From Zanthoxylum bungeanum (taxonomy: Eukaryota > Streptophyta > Magnoliopsida > Sapindales > Rutaceae): DNA of 64,000 nt. Made by a program: the position numbers and the translations under genes. Below the pieces are notes generated by a model that was not told where the DNA came from, searched no databases, and saw nothing but the letters and a program-made list of their open reading frames with translations. Location of the stretch: the NCBI GenBank assembly GCA_019454045.1, contig SKCR01021146.1, positions 59,931 through 123,930 of the forward strand, given 5' to 3'. Positions within the stretch are counted from its first letter, which is position 1. The number at the start of each line of letters is the position of its first letter. Positions 1-11,750 of this stretch are shown in pieces.

Positions 1-399
1 ATCAATTTTTAGATACTTGTAGAAATTTAACTTTAATAAAATAATAACATATGTATTAAGTCCTCGTGGGATCGATATATTTAATACTACTTGAGCGATA
101 CGTGCGTTTGTGTTACGTGTGTGATTTCACCGATCGGACTCCTCTCCACAACAGCGTTTGTCTTAGTCGACATTCTTCCAAAATGAATTTCCAGTTCTTC
201 TGAGAAGCGGGTAAGCTTAAGATGAATTTTGTATTTGAAATTACGCTGTCGGTCGTATCAAAAGTTATATTACGCTGAAGACCACAAAAAAGAGAGACAT
301 AAACACCAATCAAACATAAGTTGTAATAATAAATGGCTAAGTAAAATACTCACTCGACGTGTTCCGGAACTCGGGGATCCGACCAAATCCAGCCGACCC

Positions 400-790
400 G
401 AAGATTGAGCTTCATTTTACAAAGAAGGAAAAAAATTTCCAGTCACCACGGTCGTTTGTAGTAAGCCCTAACACTAATTGCTCTCTCTTCTGGCGAAGAT
501 ACAAATGGTATCTCCCATTCCCAATTAAGTGTTCCTTCAAATAATAAGTGTATAATAGATCCCTAACTCCAAAGTTGATTCCTAACTCATAAGCCATACA
601 CTCAATCGATAAAAGTATTTGGCATCAACTGAGAGTGAGCTATCTCGTAATGATTCAGTACCTCCCAAACTAGCCTTGGCATCAGGAATCTAAACCCATC
701 TTCAAAAGGCCTTTCATAGAAGCCCATTTATCCTGGGATTTTGTAATCGGTTCTCTCATTCGACATAGCGAGCCTAACCTCAATGGATGG
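400..790 (-). pseudogene. Broken gypsy-associated protein, PF04195-like domain
   Basis: Read on the minus strand, this stretch gives pieces such as FYERPFEDGFRFLMPRLVWE, then SQLMPN, then RYHLYLRQ and GLTTNDRGDWKFFSFFVK. This order resembles the 'putative gypsy type transposon' domain (PF04195) found in ORFs carried by plant LTR retrotransposons: a GFRLPL-like block, a QL-PN block, then a GDW-FFFV block. At least one stop and a frame change separate the first half (about 600-790) from the second (412-597), so the copy is dead. There is no start codon and no C-terminus. The function of this domain is unknown. It is assigned from remembered family pattern only. Confidence 0.5.
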
Positions 791-1990
791 AGGGAATATG
801 TATACCAACTTTATCTCCCTCATCATCTGCTTAGTCACTCAACTAGCAGGATTCTTCGTTAATATATTTATAGGTTCGCTCATGATAGGAGTCCCACTCG
901 ACTCCTATATTGCAGGTAAGGTCCTGGGTGGCCTCACATCCTTGGGCACTCCTAAGGACGACTCAGCTATCGTTAGTATCCCTTCACTGAAGCATCATTG
1001 CGAGCAATCGAAATCGGCATCCTCCCCGAATGACTCACTTGAAGATCTAGAAATCCTATCAAGAACCTCACTACCGCCTCAAGGATCAAATTGCCTAATT
1101 GATCAAGAAAAACTTGAATCTACTCTACAAACATATTGAAGAATTGAAGAACAAAAGAGAAAAGCTAAAGAGTACCTTGGAACGAATTGAGAGCCTTTCA
1201 CGCTTGCAAGCTTGAGGAAGTTTTTGATGAATAAAGGAAAATGAGCTTCCAAAACCTCTTTTACTCACATTTCCTTTTGGCGCCTCATTCTCCCGCCAAA
1301 AGACCCCTCGAAAAATTCGCTAAGGCTAGAGTACCAAAACCTTGAGAGCCCATTTCATGAAGCCCAATTGAGTCCCAATTAGTGGAAATAGGCGAGCATA
1401 AAGGTCAACTAGGGATAATCTGAAGAGAAGAGGCCATGATAAATTGGAGTAGAGAAATCATCCACAAGGATTTGGTGATCCCCGTACCCCCATGCGAAAA
1501 ATGAAGAAAACTTGGAACCTCTTACTTTGTTCTCCAGACGATAATAAAGTATCCCCCATCTGTGAATTCCTCTCCATATATCCCAATCGACACAGAGAGA
1601 AAATCAATTTGTCTCCCTTTGGATTTGGTGATCCCCATACACCGATTGGAGATTATCATGGTCCTTCATCTGGTCCAGTCGACAAGATCATTCCCCGCAA
1701 CTCATGACAGTCTCTCAGATTAACATATAGATCTGGTCGACTGAAGACCATCCCTGATATTTATTTAGTTCCATTAACATGATATTACCTTTGGTAGGTC
1801 CAAGCAACATTAACGTCAAGATACAATCGACTGAGGATCATCTTTGATATTTGTTTAGCTCCATCAACATAGTATGACTTTTGATTAGTTCAAACGACAT
1901 CAGCGTCCATGTACGCTTACGTGCTTTAATCGAAACCTAGACAACATACTCGTCGAAATACTCTCCAAGTCAAGGACTCATTGACTTAGA
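791..1990. other. Retroelement-derived stretch without an intact gene
   Basis: The longest open stretch is 783-1139 on the plus strand. It matches nothing I recognise and ends just before a lysine/glutamate-rich, coiled-coil-like reading (about 1130-1215) in another frame. A second short open stretch at 1492-1707 is also unrecognised. Because a gypsy-type PPT and LTR follow directly, the region is most simply the 3' part of a plus-strand LTR retrotransposon, possibly its accessory ORF. I see no promoter or complete reading frame. Confidence 0.3.
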
Positions 1991-2000
1991 GAGTAGGGGA

Positions 2001-2580
2001 TAAACTATACGGGCCAAATTTGAGCCAATGGCGTAATTGTCTTTTCACCTCAGGCCTCATGTCAAATAAAGCCCAAATCGCTTCAAATAGCCAATTCACG
2101 GGCCAAGGTTAGGCCAATGATCTGAACACTTATGAGGCCCATACATCAGGAAAAGCCTACAAGACAACCAATTGACCTTCTGAGAGCCAAACCAAAAAAC
2201 GCCTTTGTCATGATTAATTACCCTCCACGTGATTAACCATTTTTGAAAGGAAAGGTTTAACATTTAAATACATTAATGGAACACACAACATAAATGTGAC
2301 ATAGAATTTCACAGCCTATAAAAGAATGCAGAACTCATAGTCGCAATTCATTCCTATTACTTAAGCTCTCAAAGCATTTCGGCCTCCATACACCGGTCCA
2401 CCGTCCTCACGAGAGTCGACGGAGGTCAAAGTAACCTCAAACTTTGCTCTTCCTTATTTTCCGTTCGTCTTCACTATTGACTTGAGAGTCGGAGTGATTA
2501 CGGCACCTACTATACCGGTGAGTAGAAACTCCCCGCTCACTCTACTTTTGTTTTGCAGGATCGACAATATCCCATCATAC
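2001..2580 (+). repeat. Ty3/gypsy LTR remnant with preceding polypurine tract
   Basis: A purine-rich run ending GAGTAGGGGA (1991-2000) looks like a polypurine tract. The following sequence has the order of a plant Tat-type LTR: a U3 opening ACGGGCC, a TATA box (CCTATAAAAG, about 2317), then a GC-richer R/U5 with CTTGAGAGTCGGAGTGATTACGG. That 'acttgag-gtcggagtg' stretch is common in Tat/Ogre-like LTRs. The right end could lie anywhere from about 2,560 to 2,632. No partner LTR or TSD lies in the window, so it may be solo or truncated. Confidence 0.45.
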
Positions 2581-4219
2581 AAAATCTCGATTGTGGACCG
2601 AAGGAAAAATTCATTGTCTACAATTTAACCTCTTCAAGTTTAATTTTAAAAAGAAAAAAAAAAGTTCGATTTGAGATATGAGACATTTCAATTGTTTGAT
2701 AATTAATGGTTGCAAAATCAGGTAGTCTAGTTACATTACAACTAATCTTATAAAGTTATGTAAAGATGATCAACTGTTTGATAATTAATTGTTGGGAAAA
2801 TTAGGCAGCCTTAATTGCATTATAATTATTTTTATAAAGTTACGTAAAGATAACTATTTGTGATTTTTTTTTTTTTAAATGTGTGGAGAAAAAAAGAAGA
2901 AGATAATGTTAGAATGGAGATGGGTAAAATAATGATAAAAATCAACTTAGAACTATAATTTAAATTAAATAGAAAGAAATTTAGAAATTTATGAGTACTT
3001 ATGAAAGTCGTTAAGAATTTGTCTTTTTTAGAAATTAGTCACGAAAATGAGTTTTGAATAATTCTCCAAATATAAAAACTTAACTAGAAAAAGAGTGATA
3101 AAAATTAGAATTTAGTGCCGCTAAAGACTTGAGATAATCTGATAATGTATGGGACTTTGGCAGCCATATGAGATTGAATTTTAATTTTAATTTTTTTTTG
3201 AAACATGCATTGCATTATTTGCATAAATGATGTCAAAAAATCTAATCATATATTGACGCGAAGGATATAATTATAGGACTGAGAATTTATCTTGAATAGC
3301 TACTTAATGATACTTAAAACTCAAGTTTAGTTAGGATAAAACCTAATAACATAAACAGATTTGTGTACTAGCATAAAAAACCAATTCACACATAAAAGAA
3401 CTTAGATACAAAACATATTACGGAACCAGCCTGAAATTTTCATCTCGATTCTTAACTAGAAGAGGAATAACATAATACACGGTGGCAACCAATGCCACCA
3501 AATAAATAGAAAGTGTACATTTTATGTAAATTTAAAATTTATCTCATCATATTTTTTTACATAATTATATAATGTTCTATATAATTTTATGATTTTTCGC
3601 TATCACCCTTCTTGTTGACTTCTTTAATTTTATAAATTTTATATTCTATAGTCTAGTTAATTTTATAATTTTTATATTTTGACCGCCGTAAACCAAAATA
3701 CTTGTTCCACCATTGATAATACACAAATAAAGTTCTTATATTAGCCTATATACAATTTATACACAAAAAACAATAAATCTAATATATCGAACATGCACCT
3801 CGAGGAGAACCATAGAGTTCCATCTCACTGCCTTTATTCCAATTTTATCCATCAGACCCAAACAAATCTTCTATAAACAGAAGAGCGAGCTATTATTCCT
3901 GAAAAAAGAACAACAGGAAACATTAAAACACTCAATATAAAATTAGAATGCTACCACTATATATAAGTGGATCCACATAAAGAAATCTGAATAATAATAG
4001 TAAAAAACAAATTTTAAAAAAACAAAAAAAACAAAAAAAACAACCGCGGGTGAACTCACCGGATGGAAAAGCTAACTGACTTGTTAGTTGTTACAATCTT
4101 GTATGAGATTGAATTAGTAGAATTTGAATTCAATTATAGTGAATACTAACTATTGAAACTTATTATTATTATTATTATTTTGCAAATCCTGATACTCCGA
4201 ACAATATAAACTTTTAGCT
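2581..4219. other. AT-rich gene-free stretch
   Basis: No reading frame, TIR or LTR edge is convincing here. It holds homopolymer A and T runs, one short tandem duplication (listed separately) and a (TTA)n run at about 4160-4181 just left of the hAT insertion. Confidence 0.5.
2693..2856 (+). repeat. 82-bp tandem duplication, two diverged copies
   Basis: Copy one starts TGTTTGATAATTAATGGTTG at 2693. Copy two starts TGTTTGATAATTAATTGTTG at 2775. Both continue through TTATAAAGTTA(T/C)GTAAAGAT. The period is 82 bp and the copies differ at scattered positions, so the duplication is old. Confidence 0.7.
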
Positions 4220-4227
4220 GTCAGAAA

Positions 4228-4400
4228 TAGACCCGGCCACGGTTCCGGTTCGGAACCGGAACCGAACCGGAACCGAACCGGTTGGAACCGGAAGGTCCGG
4301 TTCCAACCGGTTCCGGTTCCGGAACCGAACCGGAATGGGACCGGTTCGGTTGGGGTTCCACCCCAACTCGAACCGGTCCGAACGGTTCCGGTTGGAACCG
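4228..4400 (+). repeat. Left TIR and subterminal CCGGTTC array of the hAT element
   Basis: The TIR is followed by at least ten copies of GGTTCCGG, CCGGTTCGG or their complements over about 160 bp. The same motif fills 7145-7270 at the other end. A further GC-rich palindromic stretch (about 4440-4545, CCCAACGGCTAC and GGGAGCCGTTTGG copies) continues inside the left end. Confidence 0.85.
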
Positions 4401-4825
4401 TCGGGTTCCTGTTGGAACCGTAGGGTTCCAACAGGAACCCTACGGCCCCCACGGCTAGTAGCCGTTGGGGGCCTAATTCCCCCAACGGCTACTGCCGTTG
4501 GGGGATGCAGGGAGCCGTTTGGCTCCCTGCCAAACGGCTCCCTGCCAAAAAAAAAAAATTATAAATTATAAATTTTTTTTATTATATAAAATAAAAATTA
4601 CTAATGTACCCCTAATAACGGTAATAAAACGGTTATATTTAGGGGCATTTTTGGTATCAAAAAAAATTCTAAATAGGATTCATTTTTCATAATTTCATCA
4701 CACCAATTTCTCAACTCTCTCATTTTCTATAAATCTCTTATTCTCAATCTTACTTCAATACAATTCTCTTATTTTAGTTGTTAATTAATTTGTTATCATT
4801 CGGCATTCGCATCGCAATTATTCAA

Positions 4826-6897
4826 ATGGCAAGCTCATCCGAGAACATAATATCAAATATGCCGACCCAAAAGAGCGGCCCCAGTGTCAGTGCACAATCA
4901 CGGAGAAGAGAAGTTAAGGCTCGGTCCTCCGATATTTTCAAAATTCATTTTAATTTGGAACGCCTAGACGATGGTTCACAACGAGCAATTTGCAACTATT
5001 GTGGGGTTATCTATAAATTTTCTGGTGGATACGGAAATATGATCAAGCACATGGAGAAACATCATCCGGTTGAATTTGGCATTGATACGACGCAGACTCA
5101 AATGGCCATGTACGCATCATCTAGTAGAGGTACGAGTAGTGTAGATTTATTAAATATTCTGATGCAAAAAATAGAGAAGAATTTGCGAAATTAACATGTA
5201 TGGCACATCTTTCTTTAAGCTTTGGTGAAAAACTTCATTTTACTAATTACGTGCATAATGCTTTAAACCCTGCTGCATGTAGAATGACTCGAAACACCAA
5301 CACAAACGTCATATTTTCAAATTATATAAAGATGGTAAAATTTTTTAAATGAAATATTTAAAGAGATGAAAGGTCGTATTTCTATATGTTCTGATATTTG
5401 GAGTGACCATTGGCAAACACACATCATACATGGGTGTGACTTGTCATTGGATTGATGCATCATTTACCATGCAAAAACGACTCATTGCATTTAGAGTTTT
5501 TGATGACCAACATACTGCACATAATATTTATAGAATGATGAAGGTAATTTTTGATGAATATGGTTTAGGAGAAAAAATTTTAACAATTGGATTTGATAAT
5601 GCATCTGCAAATACTGCATCCATCAATGATTTAAAAGAAATATGTCAACCAAATTTAGGGGGTCGATTTTTTCATATTCGTTGTACATGTCATGTCCTAA
5701 ACTTATGTGTGCAAGACGGTCTAAAATTATTATCTCCTTTCCTTGATCCTATTAAAACGGCACTTAACTGTATTTGGTCATATTCTCAAGTTAGGAGGGA
5801 ATGGACCAAGTTTTGTAAAATAAATGGTATTAAACCGATTAATTTTTCTAGAGATGTTCCAACACGTTGGAATTCTACTTATTTTCTTTTATGTCAAGCA
5901 CTTCAATACAAAGATGCATTATGTAGTTTTTTTTTCTCAACATGTTCAAAATATCACACTTTATCCTAGTCAATGGGATATTTGTGAAAGAATTTTAGAT
6001 ATTTTAAGAGTTTTTAATGATGCTACTTTAGTTTTAGCGGTGTTTATTATCCCACTGCACATTTATTTCTTCTTGAGAGTTTGAATATTGTTGGCACTCT
6101 CGATGAACATGTTGACAGTGACGACTCTAATGATATTGTTTTGCTCGAAGCCATTACTGTTATGAAGGTAAAATGGTTGAATTATTTTAGAGAAATTCCT
6201 TTACTTTATCTTATTGCTGCTGTTTTTGATCCTAGATTTAAATTAGAAGGTTTGAATGGTGGTTTACAAGCTTACTATGGTTATTTAGGAATATTAGATG
6301 ACATTGATATTACGAGCATAATGACGAATTTAAAAAGTGATTTAATTATTTTATTTAATGATTATATTGTAAGATATAACTTAGGAACAATAGGTCAGTC
6401 TAGTAGTAGCGAACGGTAATTCAACCAAGACTTAGCGCAGGGGATCGTTGGTTATTACAACGAAATAAAAAATCTAGGGATACGACAACAACTAATAACC
6501 CTGAATTAGATAATTATTTATCTACAAATTTTGAGTTTTCTAATGAAAGTTTATGCAGTAGTAAAAATTTTAAAATCCTTGAATGGTGGAACCAACATCA
6601 AAATATATATCTGTTTTTATCTATATTGCTAAAGAGATATTGGCAGCACCTATTTCCACCGTTGCGGTTGAGCAAGCCTTCAGCTTGGGAGGTAATATAT
6701 TGGAAGCTAGGCGATCTTCATTACATCCAAGCACTCTAGAAGCAACAGCTTGTGTGGATGATTGGACTCGAGCTGATTTGAGACAACAAGAAGATGCCCC
6801 CGATGATTTTGAAGATTTGTTCGATAATGCTTCTGCAACAAGTGCAAGCGGAAGCTGCGGACCCGGAGCCGAAGGATCAACTGATAATGATGATTGA
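4826..6897 (+). pseudogene. hAT transposase, BED-finger and hATC domains, frameshifted
   Basis: The best start is the ATG at 4826 (MASSSENI). Residues about 32-85 form a BED zinc finger: a C-x2-C pair (CNYCG) followed by HMEKHHP. The frame then breaks near 5155-5165, where FAKLTCMAH continues in another frame. It breaks again near 5435, before a long middle block (5403-5969) holding the hAT core, including GFDNASANT and CHVLNLCVQDG. Further shifts follow in the T run near 5930 and near 6045, and an in-frame TAA lies at 6417. A last shift near 6600 precedes the C-terminal dimerisation block (6583-6897) with AAPISTVAVEQAFS and an acidic tail. The protein would be about 690 residues, normal for the Ac/Tag clade. 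At least four frame breaks make it non-functional. In an active copy it would bind the subterminal repeats and catalyse cut-and-paste transposition. Confidence 0.88.
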
Positions 6898-7144
6898 TAA
6901 ATGTAAAATTATAATTTACAAAGAGGATATGTCTTAAACTTGTAATGGAACTACGTGAGCTTTGATTCCTCTCACCCTTGGAGGATACGTAGGCAACTTA
7001 AATTTTAAAAAATTTAAGCTCAAGCTCTTCAATGTAATAATTTTTTTTTATTTATAAATTTAATCTCATTTTTTTAAATAAATTTTTTTTTATTTAATGA
7101 TTTGACTCCTCTCATTTTTTATTTTAATTAATTAAAAAAAAAAA

Positions 7145-7277
7145 TGAACCGACCGAACCGGAACCGAACCGTTCGGTTCCGGTTCGGTTCGAGTTTCCAG
7201 TTCCACTTAAGTGTGGAACCGGAAACCGGCCGGTTCGGTTCGGTTCCGAACCGGAACCGAACCGCCGGCCGGGTCTA
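7145..7277 (-). repeat. Right TIR and subterminal CCGGTTC array of the hAT element
   Basis: Tandem CCGAACCGG and GGTTCGG motifs run to the terminal GGCCGGGTCTA, which mirrors the left end. The 8-bp duplication GTCAGAAA follows immediately. Confidence 0.85.
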
Positions 7278-7285
7278 GTCAGAAA

Positions 7286-7540
7286 TAAGTTTTCAAACAA
7301 CCTCATGGCTCATGATGAGAGAGAGAGAAAATCGTCTACGTTTGATTGTACAATAAATCTCTACAAAAAATAGAATTAAAAGAAAAATATAAAAGTTAGT
7401 AAAGAATGTTCTGCTATTACTCGAATATCAAGATATCGATCCATTGCTTTAGAGATTCTTATACAATTTATACTACTTTATTAAAAGGAAAATAAACTGA
7501 TATTTCGAATGCACATTTCAAGGGGCTAAGTTTCATTAGG
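7286..7540. other. Gene-free spacer
   Basis: AT-rich sequence between the hAT element and the gypsy fragment, with a short GA run at about 7317-7328. Nothing else is recognisable. Confidence 0.5.
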
Positions 7541-8560
7541 TATCTCCTAAATACAGTAAAACATTCCTCCACGTCTCGAATATGGTCAGAGACTGCCTTG
7601 CTCTTTATCACCATATCGTCTATGTAAGCTTCAACTGTTCGTCTGATCAGGCCCTAGAACATCTTGTTGATCAGCCTCAGATAAGAAGCTTTATGTTTTT
7701 TAATCCGAAGGGCATCACCATATAGCATAACAACATTCTTTCGAGGATGAATGCAGGGTGTTTCCCGTCTTTTTTATTCATCCGGATTTGATTGTAACCT
7801 GAGTACGCTTCCAAGAAGCTCATTCTTTCTTACCCTGCAGTAGATTCTACTAGTTGGTCTATCTTTGGTAGTGGGTAGCTATTTTTCGGGCAGGCCTTGT
7901 TAAGGTTGGTAAAGTCGATGTAGACTCTCCATTTACAGTTCTTCTTGGCTACCCCTACCTCCAGGATCCTATCCACTTCTTCACTGATGATCATGTTCCT
8001 TTCGGGGGGAATCTCCTCTGCTTGTGCTTGATTGGTGGAAACTTTGGGTCAATATTGTGGAAACGAGTTGCCTCGATGGGGTCTACCCATGTCATGTCTC
8101 TATGCGTCCATGCGAACACATCCTTGTTTCTCCTGAGCATTTCCACTATCTCCTCATTCTCCTCGGCTAATAACAAGGCTCCTACCAGCACCTTCTTCTC
8201 TGGTTCTGTTTTATCTAAAACAACATTTTTCTTGATTCTCAATGGTAGTTTCTAGCCTATCCGGCATATCCTCTAGGTGTTTCAGATAGGCTAGTAGGTA
8301 CTCTTGTAATTGCTATTTTTCATCATCTGTTGGCCCTCTGGTCTCGCTGGACCTATGTATCTCTCTATTTGACATCCTATGTACTCCTCTAGAGCTGATG
8401 TTGTAACATCAGCTGGCCTGGGAGGGATCACCCTTGATATCGATGGTATACAGCCCGTTCGGGGACTGACATCTCATTACTTGGTATAGGATTGATACCA
8501 TACCCTTCACTGCATGGATCCACTTCTGACCCATAATCACATTAGCTGGGGACGTAGCGT
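7541..8560 (-). pseudogene. Ty3/gypsy pol fragment (protease to reverse transcriptase)
   Basis: On the minus strand the best open part (7991-8242) gives NKDVFAWTHRDMTWVDP and then the RT entry HKQRRFPP. Downstream on the same strand come EEVDRILEVG, WRVYIDFTNLNKACPK, the FGLKN block and the YIDDMV active-site box of reverse transcriptase. Upstream (8300-8560) protease-region words such as VMRCQSPNGLYTIDIKGD can be read. These are hallmarks of the plant Tat/Athila side of Ty3/gypsy. Several frame changes and stops interrupt it, and no LTR, gag or integrase is attached, so it is a stranded fragment. Confidence 0.8.
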
Positions 8561-8639
8561 TGAATTATTTTTATATTATTAAAATATTATTAAAATAATA
8601 TAATATTAATAAAATAAAAAAATTATATAAAAAAAATTA

Positions 8640-9665
8640 ATAAAATGAAATTGTCAAATCACGTCTAAAGTAAATTTTCATGTGTAATGTCTAAATTTTC
8701 ATATTTAATGCCTAAATTTTCATGTTAATGCACTATTTTCATGTTTAATGTCGTACTTTTCATGATTAATGTCTAAATTTGTATGTTAATGATATGAAAT
8801 TTCATATGAGCAATAATTCACGTGTGAAATATCAAAATCTTATGTCACGTGTGAAAATAATTTTTCAGGTTCAATACCCTATTTTAATGTCTAATGTCTT
8901 TAATTTCATGTTAATGCTAATAAATTTTCATATTGGTCCATTTTGCATGTTTATTGCCCAATTTTCATGTTTAATGCCTAAAATTTCATATTAATACTAT
9001 ATACTGCAATAAATTTGTAATTTTCATATTTGATGCCTTAAATTTCATATTTATTGCCCTATGTTCATATTTAATGTCTAAATTTTCAAGTTAATGCACT
9101 ATTTTCATGTTTAATGCCTTGTTTTCATGTTTAATGTCAAAATTTTCATGTTAATGCTATGAAAGTTCAAGTTAATGCTTACAAGCCAATAATTTAATAA
9201 TTTTTATGGTTAATGCTCTAAATTTCATATCTAATGCCCTATGTTCATATTTAATGCATAAATTTTCAAGTTAATGCACTATTTTCATGTTTAATGCCTT
9301 GTTTTAATGATAAATGTCAAAATTTACATGCCAATGCTATGAAATTTCAGTACACATGTGAAATGTCAAAATTTTATGTCACGTATGAAAATATATTTTC
9401 ATATTCAATGTCCTATTTTCGTATTTAATGCCTTAAATTTCACGTTAATGTGAATAAATTTTCATGTGTGGTCGATTTTGTATGTTTATTGCCTAATTTT
9501 CACGTTTAATGTCTAAAATTTCAAGTTAATGCTAAAAAAAAAGTGGGACCCAGTCAATATCAAATTAATGTCAAATCAAATGTCAAATCTTTTTTCTATA
9601 TAGTAAAAAATAAAATTCATGTTCAATGCTCTAAATTTCATATTTAATGTTTAAAATTTCATGTT
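8640..9665 (+). repeat. AT-rich minisatellite with TTTCATGTTTAATGCC units
   Basis: About 1 kb of degenerate units of roughly 20-24 bp, typified by TTTTCATGTTTAATGCC, with forms ending in GTC or GCA and some units reading TTTCATGTTAATGC. Blocks recur at longer distances: CACTATTTTCATGTTTAATG occurs near 8730, 9095 and 9275, and GTATGTTTATTGCC-type units near 8945 and 9480. This suggests higher-order duplication of about 180 and 540 bp. It has no coding capacity. Confidence 0.85.
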
Positions 9666-9689
9666 ACCGGATATTTAGGTAACTGTTTT

Positions 9690-9872
9690 TTTTAATGATA
9701 ATGATAATGATAATGACGATAATGATAATGATAAGGATAATGATAATGATAAAGACGATAATGATAACGATAATAATGATAATGATAACTATAATAATGA
9801 TGACGATGACGATGACAATGATGACGACGACGGCGATCATGATGATGATGATAATAATAATAATAATAATTA
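9690..9872 (+). repeat. Compound microsatellite (GATAAT/GATGAC/AAT)n
   Basis: A run of ATGATA, ACGATA, ATGACG and finally AATAAT triplet-based units. Its open frame encodes only Met/Ile/Thr-type low-complexity sequence and is not a gene. Confidence 0.95.
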
Positions 9873-9961
9873 CTTAATTGTTAATTGGGACTTTTATTAA
9901 AATTTCTAAAATTACTATACAATATAAGTTTTTTTAAGTTGTATTAGGAAATCGATGAAAT

Positions 9962-11126
9962 TGTTAGGGTTTTTGGGGGATTATCCGGGTAACACAGCAG
10001 AATGCGGGAAAATCAAGTTTTCCGATTTCTTTAATTTTTCTTGGGCAATTAAAATAAACTAATTTATTTTAATCACTCAATAATCAAAAAACAGAATATT
10101 TAACCTAGAAATCACAATTTCAGTAAATTACCGTAAGCCCTAAAACTTTCAATTTTAATCATTTTAGTCATATGTTGTTCAAAACAAACCTAGGTGATTT
10201 CCAATCACAACCAAAATGATTTGTACATCAAATATACATGAAAACAGAATTCTGAAAATTTTTCCAGTTTTTTCAGTAATTACCGAAAGGTCTCAATAGT
10301 TTGTAATTTGATCATTTTGGTCCTAATTTGTCAAATACAATATTAGGTGATATCCAATCACTACCAAAATAATTTTTTACTTCTTATATATAGTAAAATA
10401 CAACCAATAAAAACTTTCCAGAATTTTCCCAAATTGCCGCGAGGTCCTAATACTTTGCATTTTGATCATCTTGGTCCTAATTTGTCAAATACAAGACTAG
10501 GTGATTTCCAATCACTACCAAAATAATTTATACGTCTCATATGTATCAAAATACAACATAAATATGAAAATTAACCAAAATTAACATAATCCAACATTTT
10601 AATCAAATCTCTACAACACCAAACAAGTCTCACCACTTTGAAACAACTCAAGAATAATTCTAGGTCATCATTGAGTGGCCTAACAACTATAGAATGGCAA
10701 CCAAGTCATCCAATGACCAAAAATGTGCTTATTAATCATTAATAAGCAAACTTTGTTCAACATACATGCTTATATCTTTCATCCAAGCTTCCAAACATCT
10801 TATTACCAAAACAAGAGAGTAAAGAGACATGTACATATCATATGTTATAGCTAAGAATCATAGAAATATTTTTCTATACAAAAAAGTTAGAAATTACCTA
10901 TTAATCCCCAAGTTTTCTTTAATTTCTTCTTAACTCTTCTCTTTTTCTCACAACTCTCTCTCTTTGTAAACTTTTGAGGATTAACTTGTGAAAGGAAAAA
11001 ACGAAAAAAACTTTATATACCCACACCATTTTGGCCCAAACCCTATAGGGTATTTTTGTCATTTTTACTTCAAATTTTATAATAATAAAAAGGTTAAGTT
11101 TACTTATTCAATTTGAACACTTCAAC
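9962..11126 (-). repeat. Truncated copia LTR related to the CP2 family
   Basis: It begins TGTTAGGGTTTTTGGGGG, like the CP2 LTR edge TGTTGGGGTTTTAGCG. It also shares the order of landmarks with that LTR: CAAGTCATC near 10,700, an AGAGAG and Phe/Ser-rich block, then a GGGTATTTT-GTCATTT block near 11,050. It stops at 11,126, where the family A LTR begins. Within it a unit of about 155 bp (key words GGTCCTAATTTGTCAAATAC and CCAATCACTACC) occurs about three times, at roughly 10,165, 10,320 and 10,475. Confidence 0.6.
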
Positions 11127-11750
11127 TGTTGGTTTCTAATTAGGTCCCAAGAATGAAATCAAGCACAAAAACACATGTGAATACACAAAGGAGAATGGCG
11201 GAATCATACTCGCATTGAACGGATCTTGCGACGCGATGAACATAAGCCTTCAAGCCCCTTGAACTCTCGGCAGTGGGCTCCTTGTTCTGCAGTGGACTGC
11301 TCTGCAGTGGGTGGTGTTGCTCCTCCAAGAATCGGCCATGGATGTCCTCCATTGAAGCTCCAAGCTTTGTGATTCCAAGCTCACGAAATCGGTTCCCTAT
11401 CACCTTAGGAAGACTCATTATGTGTTAGCACTTTGATTTTGCAACAAAATCATCTCTTGCTTCTCTTCTTGTATTCGGCAGAACTAGAAATGGAAGAAGA
11501 AAGAAATTGGCTCCAAGCCGTGAGAGAAGAGGAGGGAAAGAGATGGGTTTCCTAGAAACCATGAGTTGTGGAGAGAGAGAAGGAAAAAAAATGTTTTTAT
11601 ATATTTGTTTTTCCAAAATCAAATACCAAAAAACCATTTTTTTTCCATTACCAAAAGTCAAAAAGCAAAAACCAATTAATGCTTTTCAACTACCACATCA
11701 ATCACTCAATCAATCAATCAAATTGTCACATCACTCAAAGTGACATGTGA

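Larger units (their letters stand above)
4228..7277 (+). mobile_element. Full-length hAT DNA transposon, 3,050 bp
   Basis: The ends are inverted: the left end reads TAGACCCGGCC and the right end read inward on the minus strand gives TAGACCCGGCCGG. The element is flanked by a perfect 8-bp duplication GTCAGAAA (4220-4227 and 7278-7285), the TSD length of the hAT superfamily. Inside both ends lie dense arrays of CCGGTTCGG/GGTTCCGG motifs, the expected subterminal transposase-binding repeats. The interior carries a transposase reading with a BED zinc finger and a hATC dimerisation region, now frameshifted. The perfect TSD argues that the ends have not been rearranged since insertion. Confidence 0.93.

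Noticed and set aside
783..1139. Plus-strand frame of 118 codons with a hydrophobic N-terminal half
   Set aside because: Overlaps the start of the minus-strand PF04195-like reading, lies in retroelement debris, matches no family I know, and has no promoter or conserved motif. Not listed as a gene.
8640..9665. Possible CRISPR-like array because of regularly repeated short units
   Set aside because: Units are degenerate, there are no unique spacers of constant length, and the context is a plant nuclear genome. It is a minisatellite.
9695..9877. 60-codon Met/Ile/Thr frame
   Set aside because: Pure translation of a microsatellite.
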